NCBI GenBank assembly: GCA_023053685.1
Contig: JALIGW010000063.1
Span: 2,717,614-2,781,613, forward strand
Length of the DNA: 64,000 nucleotides
From: Diadophis punctatus similis
Lineage: Eukaryota > Chordata > Lepidosauria > Squamata > Dipsadidae
Direction of reading: 5' to 3'
The translations under genes were made by a program, and so were the position numbers. Below, piece by piece: positions 50,372-60,315 of the stretch (position 1 is the first letter of the stretch; every line of letters starts with the position of its first letter). Under the pieces are notes generated by a model. The model saw nothing but the letters and a program-made list of their open reading frames with translations. It had not been told where the DNA came from and ran no database searches.

Positions 50372-50556
50372 CCATCTCCATTGTGATGCTCCATCATTGG
50401 GATCTGAAGCTATCTACAGAACCAGGTCTTAAGGCTTAAGGAACAAAAGATGGCATTTTATTTGATGCCCATAATATCCAAAATTTGAGGTAAAGTCCTG
50501 TCCCCAGTGAATTGGAAGTTCCACCCCTTGCAATGAAGACTTGTCTACTTACCCAT

Positions 50557-50811
50557 TTTGCTTTGCTTTGCTTTGCTTTGCTTTGCTTTGCTTTGCTTTG
50601 CTTTGCTTTGCTTTGCTTTGCTTTGCTTTGCTTTGCCTTGCTTTGCCTTGCCTTGCCTTGCCTTGCCTTGCCTTGCCTTGCCTTGCCTTGCCTTGCCTTG
50701 CCTTGCCTTGCCTTGCCTTGCCTTGCCTTGCCTTGCCTTGCCTTGCCTTGCCTTGCCTTGCCTTGCCTTGCCTTGCCTTGCCTTGCCTTGCCTTGCCTTG
50801 CCTTGCCTTGT
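50557..50811. repeat. Bipartite pentanucleotide array (CTTTG)n-(CCTTG)n
   Basis: About 51 five-base units. The first third is CTTTG, the rest CCTTG, with one mixed unit at the switch near 50636-50650. Every frame is open, giving artefactual repetitive ORFs on both strands. Confidence 0.97.
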
Positions 50812-50924
50812 TCAATTGCATCATCATTTCAGATTACAATTGAAGTGTAGATTTCTGGTATGTTATTGATGATATTGTGTTTCTGTGAAATTGTGTGGAT
50901 TTATGGAGTGGTGCTGCTATCCTC

Positions 50925-51225
50925 TTATATGTCCCAAAGGTGCTTTTTTCAAGAGGTAACTGGACTATCTTGTTTTTCTTTGAAGACATTTCACTTCTCA
51001 TCCAAGAAGCTTCTTCAGCTCTGACTGGATGGTGGGGAATGGAAGGATTTATACTCCTTGCAGAGAGCTGATCACTTGCATTCTTTTAGAGAGTCATTGA
51101 GGCTACTTAGAGGTTTCTCTGTGTCCTCGGGGTCACCTAAGTAGTGCAAATGGGTGTGGAGCCTTCTCGGAACTGGTGAAGGGACTGTGTTGTGGACTAG
51201 AGATGGATGATATTGTATCCTTCCC
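50925..51225. mobile_element. Possible Penelope-like or related repeat fragment
   Basis: Contains gaagacatttcacttctcat and ccaagaagcttcttcagctc, a widespread vertebrate repeat motif that I associate from memory with Penelope-like elements. No coding domain is present and no boundaries are certain. Confidence 0.3.
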
Positions 51226-51461
51226 CCTCACCCCAATCTTGAAAATCTTGTCTCCTCTGAAGATACATTATGTTAATATAACTATCTCATTTCTTATCTT
51301 GTCCTTCCCTAATTTCATGGCAATTCAAATTATTAATTAATTTGTTTTACACTTTGATGATTATCTTAAGTTAGTCCTACATTCTTTGTATGTTTATTTC
51401 TTTTGATTTTAAATAACCTTAATTGACAAAATAAGCATACAAACTCAATAATAACTGCTAT

Positions 51462-52048
51462 AACTTCAGAGGATAATCAGAACTGCAGAAAAAACAATTA
51501 CTGCCAACCTGCCTTCCATTGAGAACCTGTATACTGCACGAGTCAAAAAGAGAGCCGTGAAAATATTTACAGACTCCTCGCATCCTGGACATAAACTGAT
51601 TCAACTCCTACCCTCAAAACGTCGCTATAGAGCACTGCACACCAAGACAACTAGACACAAGAACAGTTATTTCCTGAACGCCATCACTCTGCTAAACAAA
51701 TAATTCCGTCACCACTGTCAAACTATTCACTAGGCTGCATTACTCTTACTATTAGTTTTTCTCATTGTTCCTATCACCCATCTCCTCCTACTTATGACTG
51801 TATGACTGTAACTTATTGCCTGTATCCTTACGATTCATATTAATATTGATTGTTTCCTGATTGCTTACTTGAACCCTATGACAACCATTCTTGACAAATA
51901 TATCTTTTCTTTTATGTACACTAAGAGCATATGCACCAAAGACAAATTCCTTGTGTGTCCAATCACACTTGGCCAATAAAGAATTCTATTCTATTCTGTT
52001 CTGTTCTGTTCTGTTCTGTTCTATTCTATTCCATTCCATTCTATTCTA
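51462..52048 (+). mobile_element. Rex1/CR1-group LINE 3' end with (TTCTA)n tail
   Basis: Frame 51465-51700 reads RVKKRAVKIFTDSSHPGHKL, LLPSKRRYRALHTKTTRHKN and FLNAITLLNK, the C-terminal domain typical of Rex1-like and related LINEs. The 3'UTR ends ccaataaagaattc with an (ATTCT)n tail to 52048. The empty site is preserved in B (about 19285) and C (about 38600), aactgcaataaataatt. It lies 44 bp beyond gene D's stop codon. Confidence 0.75.
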
Positions 52049-52091
52049 TAAATAATTAAGTGTTATATGAGCCTAAGAAACTATTTCATGA

Positions 52092-52996
52092 TCAGATACC
52101 AACTTTTATCATTAAATGTCCCTTAGTATTTAGATCTGGTCTCAGGAGGATAATGTAGCACTTGGGGAAGAAGATGCAGCCCAGCAAGCCAGCACCAGAA
52201 GCCAAGATGGAGAAAACCTGCACGGCCACCATGTATTTCCCTTTGGTGCTCAAGTAGGTGGGCAGGAAGGAGATCCAGATGCTGCAGAAGACCAGCATGC
52301 TGAAGGTGATCAGTTTGGCTTCATTGAAGGCCCCAGGCAGGTTCCTGGCCAGAAAAGCCACTGTGAAGCAAATGACAGCAAGGAAACCAATGTAGCTGAG
52401 AACAGCATAAAACATGGTCACAGAGCCTTCATTGCACTGAAGGATGATCTCTCCAGGCTGGGAATGCAAGTCAGAGTCAGGAAATGGGGGGGAAACTCCT
52501 AGCCAGATTGCACAAATTACAATTTTTCCAGCAGAACCAGAAAGGATGACGGAGTTGGCCAAGCTCTTCCCCAACCATCTCCTCACCCTGTTCCCTGGTT
52601 TAGTGGCCAGGAAAGCCAGCACTACCATGATTGTTTTGGCTAACACACAAGACACAGCTACTGAGAAGATGATGCTGAACATTGTTTGTCGGAGAAGGCA
52701 AGTGGCTTTCCTTGGTCGACCAATGAAGAAAAAGGAGGACAAGAAGCAAAGCAAGAGGGAAACCAGGAGGATGTAGGACAGGTCACGGTTGTTAGCTTTG
52801 ACAATGGGAGTTTCTAGGTATTTGAGGAATATGACGAAAACAAAGCCTGTGGTTAGAAACAAGAGTACAGCAAAGGAGACCAGGATGATGCCCAGATGTT
52901 CTTCATAGGACAGGAAGGTTATTCTTTTGGGGATACATTGGATTCTGTCATCAGTTGGATATTTATCATCTGGGCACTTGGTGCATTTTTCAGTAT
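52092..52996 (-). CDS. V2R: V2R gene D exon 6 (seven-transmembrane domain)
   Basis: 905 bp, open to the stop at 52092. The open frame continues upstream into intron 5 (to 53321), but the acceptor CTCAG|AT and the sister copies fix the exon start. Variants include [10 protein letters not shown] and [11 protein letters not shown]. Hallmarks intact. Confidence 0.95.
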
Positions 52997-55900
52997 CTGA
53001 GAAAACAGTAACTAATATTATTTTTATAGTCTCTCCTTTCACATTTAAAGAAATACTTTTTGTGGATGACAGCTGATACTGGGGAAAAAAGAAAGCTATA
53101 GTAATTGATAAACTGAAATATAGATATAGATATAGAAAGATGAAAAAAATTCTGGTTGCCCATCTTAAACCAAATGTAGGCAGCTTACAGTCTGGTTTAA
53201 AAAATACAATATATACATATTGGACTATGTATCTATAGTCCAATAGACTATAAAAATATAGGACTATAAAAATATCAACAACAATAAATAAATCCCAAAA
53301 GAGAAATAATGGACACCACAACCACCCTTTACTGAGGCAATATATGTGGTTGTAATCACTTCATCTGAAGGCCTGGAAGATCAACCTCCAGAGGTTCAGG
53401 AGGGTGGGGGGGCTGTTTAGAAGGGTGGGATTTCAATGGGAAAACTTCAATATTAAGTTTTTTGTTTTCTCTTGTTCCTTGAACCCAAACATTCACCCAC
53501 CCTGTTTCAAGTAGTGAATATTGTCAGTTGTATGTCTATGCAGGGTGATGTATCCCGATCCTAATATTATGGTACATTCCAATACAAGCAGGATACGTGA
53601 TGTGATCTTATGTGTATGTGTGCATTCCTGATTCTCCATTATTATTATTCTGCCTTTGATTCTGACCGGGAGCGGTCACGATTTATTAGCAAGATGTAAC
53701 TATTCAGGATTTATTGTTTTATACCGAAATAAATATTTCCTATTAGACTTTTAATCTCAGCTTTAATTCTAAATGTCTGAATTCAAAGAAAAGATCCACA
53801 TCGCCTCTATGAGATTTATTCTCACTTTAACACCCTGGTCCTCCCAAGTAGATCTTTCTGTTATGTGGCTCTATGATCTTAATAAATATTGACTGACTGA
53901 CTGACTGACTGACTGACTGACTGACTGACTGACTGACTGACTGACTGACAGACATATCTTTTGGCCTGTAAGATAAAATTGATTTGGATGAGCAAAAACC
54001 ATTGACCTGAAACCAAACTTCAAGTTTCAAAGAATTTAGATGATAAACATGGAAGGAAACTTCCAAGCTGACAAGTAGAAAATATACTTCCTTTAGCAGA
54101 ATTCATCTTGCCCAATCCATCACTTTCTTCTATCTCTTCCTGCTTATTCTTCAAGATCTTATTCCTCCCATTATGGAATAAAATGGACATGTTAAAAATA
54201 GCAATGAAGAATAAAATACCGTATTTTTCGGAGTATAAGACGCACCTTTTTCCTCCCTAAAAGTGGCTGAAAAATTGGGTGCGTCTTATACTTCGAATGC
54301 AGCTTTTTTTTCAAGCCCTAACTAGGTGCTAACAGATCTTCCCAGCTCTTACCTTGCAGGCTTTTTCATTGTTACTCTCTCCAAAGAATGTTTTTACAGC
54401 CCTAAGTCTTTGCAGAATTTTTTTTTCATTCCTCTACTTGCTCCGAGTAAGTTTTTTTTAGCCCTAACCAGGGGCTAACGATCTTCCCAGCTCTTACTGG
54501 CTTGCAGGCTCTTTCATTGTTATTCTCTCAAAAGAAGGGTTTTTAAAGTCCTAACCAGTGGATAAAATAATGTGCTGAAGCTGCTCTGAATAAGTTTTTT
54601 TCTAGCCCTAACTAGGTGCTAACGATCTTCCCAGCTCTTACTGGCTTGCATACGCTTTCATTGTTACTCTCTCAGAAGAAGGTTTTTTTAAGTCCTAACC
54701 AGGGAATAAAATAATGTGCTGAAGCTGACCAGACTAAAGATGCTAGCCAGATGAATACCTGGGAGGCAGATTGTTTTCCCCTATTTTCCTCCCCAAAAAA
54801 TAAGGTGTGTCTTATATTCCGGTGCGTCTTATACTCCGAAAAATACGGTAGTCAAGTTCACATATGTCTTTAAACATCCACTTTGATAACATGTTCTGGT
54901 TGAATCCAATGCCCTTTCCTTTGGTGTCACTCACCTTCCTGTGTGGAGATGGTCCCCTCCGGACAAGGAATGCAATCATAGCAGCACATGGGTTCTTCTT
55001 TCCGAGCCCGTTTTACAAATCCAGGGTGACAACTGTCCACACATTTGGACTGAGGCAGAGACTAAGCAGAAAAACAAAATTCATTCCAAATTATCTGCCA
55101 AATTTTTGTTTATTGGATTGATTAAAATGAAATTCAATTGTCCTTAAAAAAGAAAATTCTGAGCAATAGAACAGTAAAAAATAATCCAAATGCTTGTTCC
55201 AATTAAGATATAAAGAAAAAAAAATTCCTCATAAACTAGGACTGTCAACCTCAAATGAGGTATTATTTAGCTATATCTGTACATTTATATTTTCAATTCA
55301 ATACAGCTGCCGTGCTGGTGAAGTAAGATTAAAGATTACTGTCTAGTTTCTAGAATTATACTGAGGATGAGTGGAGGAGAAATCATGAGAACATGTCACT
55401 CAAAAAGATTAATTCAGGCATCTGATGCTACACCACATAGAACATGAGTATGAGCCATGTGTGGGAAACGGATTTCTTTATTTCTTTTTTTTTAAATAAT
55501 TTGTATTGAACGTTTTCTAAAAAAAAAAATTTTACAATCTACTTTTTGACAATCTTTCTATATTGATTTGCATCAATTTTACATCCATTTGTCCCTCATT
55601 TTCAATTTACAATTAGTTATACGTGTAATTCCATCATTAAATATAGTTCTATTATATTACAGAATATTACAGTCATTTCCTAAATGTCGATTCAATTTCT
55701 CCAAATCCGTTGCTCCTTTCTTACTTCTATACCTTTTTTGTAATTGATCTTTCTTAACCATTACACCTGTCGTCTAGCCATTTATACAAATCATTCCATA
55801 TCTTATAATATTCTGATTCTTTTTATCATTCATTTCTTTTGTGAGCCTGTCCATTTTTACACACCCTAAAATTTTCTTAATCACACATTCCTCCGATGGT

Positions 55901-58900
55901 ATATTGTTGTTCTTCCAATTTTGTGCAAATACTATTCTTGCCGCTATAATAATATGTAAAATTAAGTATTGAGTTTTTGTCCTGGTTCCCTGTGGGTATT
56001 CTTAATAAAAAATAATTCCAGTTTCATTTCTATTTGTTGGTTTGTTATCTCTTCAATCCATTTCCTTAGCCTATGCCAGTATTGCTTTGCTTTTTGACAT
56101 GACCACCACATGTGGAAGTATGTTCTCGGATTTTGTTTACAATTCCAGCATTCTGATGATGAGTTGGGGTACATTTTTGCTATCCTTGCTGGCGGTAGGT
56201 GCCACCTATAGAACATTTTATAAATATTTTTTTTGTATGCAACAGACATCTAAGGCCCAGTTAGGTATTCAAGACGAGGTCCTTTCCATTGAAGAATTAC
56301 AGTTTTGTTGTTAGTCGCAACTTGTGTCCAACTCTTTGAGCCCCCAAGAACCATAGCACTACAGAACCCCCTGTCCTCCACTACTTCCCAAAATTGGAAC
56401 TACAATTAGATGACATGGAAAGACAAATCCACATTTATTTATGACTTACATTTGGAGAATTTTTTGCTTTAGTGGGAGTCTTAAGGTAGCTGACAATCAA
56501 GATCACCAATTGTATTGAAGGGGTTTGTAGAGGGCTTACAAGCCAAAGACCAAATCTAAGTAGTATTTCATCATAAACTGAGTCTCATTATTTCAAGTGT
56601 CAAAAAGGACTTTGGAGTGGGGGGGGGTGCAGGTAACTTTCAATCCTTCATTTTTCTAGTTTAAGGCATTATCTCATATCGGACAAGTCATTGTGGTTCC
56701 ATTTTGATTGAACACCTTGGATCATCTTCCTAGCAGCAGGAAGCCTATCCTAGTGGGGTGAAACAGAGGCATAAATAACTCTGGTCAGATATGGGCTCTT
56801 TAAAAATATCTGAGCCTGCTCTTTCAGGGGACACTAACACCAACTATACAGACAGAAAAGTTTCCAATATTTTCAAGCACCTTGTTGAGCAGTTTAATCT
56901 GTGAAAGAGCATCTTGGTTGATAATAAGCTTCTGTCTTTCAAGACTCCCCAGTTGCTCTTGGATGGGATCCTTCTTGGGGAAAAGCAACCAGCTTATGAT
57001 ATTCAGATCTGCTGCTATATTTCCACTTTGGTCCAAGTATAGTTTCTCCCAGGAAAATTTGCAAAACTCATTCTTCTCCAGAAAGGGATGGAACTAGAAT
57101 TGAAACATCCAGGAATTTTGAAAACAATTTGAAACTTCCTAAAAGGAGGAGCAATTTTAAAGCTGAGCCAGTGAACAAGAGATGTTCAGTCCTCCCTTCA
57201 CTATTTGTCTAAATAGCAATAGTACTTAGACTTATATACCACTTCACAGTGCTTTTATAGCCCTCTCTAAGTGCTTTATAGAATCAGCATATGCCCCCCA
57301 ACAATCTGGCTCCCCATTTTAGCGGTTTACACCAGTAAGCAATGGATATTTACATTGCCCCCAATAATCTGGGTCCTCATTTTACCTACCTCGGAAGGAT
57401 GGAAGGCTGAGTCAACCTTGAGCCAGTGAGATTTGAACCACTGACCTGCGGATACTTGCATTATAACCATTGCACCACCACGGCTAAAAGCAAAGAATGA
57501 GCAGCCATCAGTCTGAAAAGCTTTAATTGGATTCCCGCAGTGAGGAAGGGTTAGGCTAAATGATCCCAAGTTTAGCTGAAATTTAGGAAGATAAATTCTA
57601 TCATGCTAATTACAAACCCATAAGTACAGGAATTTATTTAAAATGTATACATTTTAAATAATTTTATAATAGCAGTGTTTAATATCAAAATATAATTGTC
57701 ATAGTGCCTGCTCTTTGGAACATAATCCTGTGAACTAAATCTGGCCTCAGTTTGGCCAAATCTGTTAGTATTTCGAAGAACAAGTAAGTTGAAATTGTTC
57801 CGCTATATGGACATTGGATTTTTTTTCCTAAATAGGAACTAGGTTTGATGGATCATTGTCAGGACCCCATACCTGCCATGGCTCTAGCCTTGCAGCCCCC
57901 AATCTCTCTTTCTCCACCATTTTTCTCCTCCTAGATATTGAGGAATATGAAACATTCAAGGCATGGGCCAGAGTCTTAACAACACTATAAAAACGGTCGT
58001 CATTTTTTATCTCTATTCTGTTCTTTTTCTCTTGCATGTCCAGTGGTGCTATCTGGGTGCATCGTCTCCGGCCGTTGACAGAAAGGACATGCTTTGAAAA
58101 AGAACAGCAAAAAGACTGGTCTTCAATTTTGGAATCCCTAAAAAGATTGGATTGAAAGGCATCATCATTTGGCCATTTTCTTTCCTGAAAAGAAAAGGCC
58201 CAAAAACTATGGATATATTTGTGAAGCGGATGTCTTGCCATTGGCAGTTTCTCAACCATTGTGGTGATCCAGACTTTCCCTTCAGTGGGTCCTGGCAAAC
58301 CTTCAATTATTACATGGATGTTGCAAACTCTATCCACAATGGAAAACATTTCTAAGAAGTGTACAAAGACATTGACTTTTCTCCACTTCGAAATGGCATT
58401 TCTGAGATGTTCTGTAGCTCTAACCATTGAGAATTGTTGTGAGATAACGACACAAATTCCATTTCTGACAAGCATAGGACTGAAAGTTCTCATGAAATTC
58501 TCTCCCTCTTCTGTGTCTGTTGAAAAGAGACCAATCAAAGTCCATCTGAAATGGAGGAGAAGTTGGACAATTCCAATATACTGGAATCCATTTTTGGGGA
58601 GCATCTGATGGAAAAAGGGAATTTGACTTTTATCACTCAGAGCCTCTGAAACAATTCCATAACGTACCTTAAGAAGCAATAAAAAATAGTGTATTATATT
58701 TAGATCAGATCAAGTCCAAAATATAAGCTGTTAACACATCCACTGTGGTTCTCACAAACATATTAGAATACTTTATGGTTCTTAACCCTTAAGCCATATC
58801 AAGATAAAGAATACAAAATGCGCAATATTAGCAAGTTTGAATATAATCATTTGTCCAATCTTTGGCCTAAGATACTGCCCTTTCTCTTTTCTAATTAAAT

Positions 58901-60216
58901 TGTCATTCAGACAATAGACGTGCTTGGTCTTCTATCTCTAGAGTACTGCAAATACAAATCTGTTCATTTTAGAAATTTGCTTAAATGTTCCATATTTAAC
59001 ATTGTCTCTAATTGCTCAAGTCTTGCTCGAGTGAATGTTTAGCCCCCTCCCCAGTGTGGATCCCAATCCCTAGCCATGACAATGGCCATGGTGAAAAGCG
59101 GCTCATGAATTCCATAGAAAAGATATGATTGAATCTATTACACACCCACCAACAACCTGCTCACTTTGCTAGATAGCGAAACACACAAACAAACCTGTGG
59201 GACTTTGTAGGTGCCTACTAATGTTGACATCTGAATGGAGATGTCATCAAAAGATCCATCAAGAACAGCCATCAGGTTGTCATTCTTTCCACAGCTGTAG
59301 TTGGGAACATTGGCTTCTCCAGTTGAGAGCATGTCCAGCAAAGCATCTGAAGTCCCAAGGGTGTTCGAATAGTTGTCAGGGATGTTGTAGCCAAGTGTGA
59401 GATTGTACAAAAGCTGAGAATTCTTGTTGACTTGTTGAATGGCAAAAATGAAGCATAGGATTGTTGCTGGATCAGTAAATTTAATACTGTAAAAAAATCA
59501 CTGTTTAATTTTTATTAAGGTTGGGAAGGTGGGATGAAGATTTAATATTCATAAAGATCATTATTTGTAATAGTGCTCATTTTTAATTTGTGCAATGACC
59601 AAGATTCAAAATCATTCAATCATTAAAATAGAATCACCAGCAAAGAGGACTTATCATAAATGACCCAGAAAAGCAATTCTAAAAGCAAGCCATCCTCTAT
59701 TCTTACTCGAATCAGGCATTGAATATCAATGAATGGTTATAAAAATAGGGAAATGGGTTGGACAGAGGAAACTACAAACTTTTCAATTAGCTATTTGTGA
59801 TTAACTCAGGATTTTACAGGACTTGGTGGGGGGGTTGCTCCATCTTTGGATTTGGGTCTCTTAAAATAAGACGTAAGAGAGAAGCCATGGAAATCCAAAT
59901 GATTCAATAAATTAATAAAGGAGTAACTGAAAGAAAAGAAGAACAGTGTTAGGACTGCAAATGGGGAGAATGCAACTCCATCACACTGAATGACTTACGA
60001 GGGAGATTCAATATAAGGAACTGTGTTGAAAGGCAGTGTTATATGGGATATTATTGTGGCAAAGGAGACTATACTAATGAGGTGGTCTCCTGGCCTGTAA
60101 TAGCTCCGTAGTTTTCTTCCCTCATATTCCTCCAAACTCAGCAGGCACTTCATTCCCAGCTTCCCAGAGACTGGCTGGAACTTCAGCAGCAGCAGAAGCA
60201 GAAGGAGGAGGTCCAT
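52092..60216 (-). CDS. V2R: Vomeronasal type-2 receptor gene D, complete, six exons
   Basis: Same receptor type as B and C. Exons on the minus strand: 59999-60216, 59195-59486, 57873-58667, 56881-57093, 54935-55061 and 52092-52996. The total is 2550 bp, 849 residues, phases 2,0,0,0,1, all open. Shares the intron-4 L1 and intron-1/exon-2 markers with gene B. Specific oddities: a TA-flanked MITE in intron 5, an exon 3 acceptor with A at -3 (TTAAG), a LINE in the 3' flank that displaces the conserved AATAAA, and a HAL1-like element 79 bp upstream of the ATG. The protein looks functional; expression may be altered. Confidence 0.88.
53887..53948. repeat. (CTGA)n microsatellite, gene D intron 5
   Basis: About 15 tetranucleotides at the same site as in genes B and C. 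Confidence 0.95.
54219..54848. mobile_element. MITE with long terminal inverted repeats and TA target duplication, copy 2
   Basis: Ends CCGTATTTTTCGGAGTATA and its perfect inverse, flanked by TA (54217-54218, 54849-54850). The interior has a partly repeated motif (gctaacgatcttcccagctc twice). Gene B (near 22538) and gene C (near 40718) have the empty site. 630 bp, no ORF; related to 11072-11554. Confidence 0.9.
54935..55061 (-). CDS. V2R: V2R gene D exon 5 (cysteine-rich linker)
   Basis: 127 bp, boundaries as in B and [11 protein letters not shown] and EEPMCCYDC (M for I). All six cysteines are kept. Confidence 0.94.
55473..56250 (-). mobile_element. 5'-truncated L1 in intron 4 of gene D, same insertion as in gene B
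   Basis: Same site and truncation point as 23176-23951. Coding part [20 protein letters not shown] and [13 protein letters not shown]. Confidence 0.88.
56881..57093 (-). CDS. V2R: V2R gene D exon 4
   Basis: 213 bp, phase 0. [20 protein letters not shown] and [14 protein letters not shown]. Donor AAG|GTGCTT as in gene C. Confidence 0.88.
57212..57487 (-). mobile_element. Chimeric double SINE in intron 3 of gene D
   Basis: Starts like gene C's SINE (57212-57320) but switches at about 57320 to a second, more complete SINE body (agcggtttacaccagtaagc, like the 35045 copy) with its tRNA head at 57487. Two SINE copies recombined or one inserted into the other. Confidence 0.65.
57873..58667 (-). 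CDS. V2R: V2R gene D exon 3 (ligand-binding domain core)
   Basis: 795 bp, 265 residues, donor TGGCAG|GTATGG. The acceptor reads CTTAAG|GTACG where B and C have CTTCAG|ATC; an AG is kept but position -3 is A. Open. Confidence 0.92.
59195..59486 (-). CDS. V2R: V2R gene D exon 2
   Basis: 292 bp, start IKFTDPATI (B/D type), [31 protein letters not shown]. Open, consensus splice sites. Confidence 0.93.
59999..60216 (-). CDS. V2R: V2R gene D exon 1 (signal peptide)
   Basis: 218 bp, [29 protein letters not shown], donor CTC|GTAAGT. The signal peptide gains a Lys in place of Met but stays hydrophobic before it. Open. Confidence 0.91.
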
Positions 60217-60315
60217 AATTATGGGGCTAAATCAATCCCCTTCCTGTTTCTAAGGAAGAACAAGGTAATTCGAAGAATTCAAAGCACTCTCACAAGATGG
60301 AAATGAGAGTGACTT
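60217..60315 (-). promoter_or_regulatory. Gene D proximal upstream sequence, cut by a LINE
   Basis: The first 99 bp upstream of the ATG match genes A-C. The rest of the conserved block continues at 62868 on the far side of the 2.5-kb insertion. Confidence 0.55.

Noticed and set aside
50512..50869. Repetitive ORFs in all frames rich in Leu-Ala-Cys or Lys-Ala-Arg
   Set aside because: Products of the pentanucleotide array, whose unit length and lack of stops keep every frame open.
52997..53321. Upstream extension of gene D exon 6 open frame into a 409-codon ORF
   Set aside because: The extension is intron 5; the acceptor and the alignment to genes B and C place the exon start at 52996.
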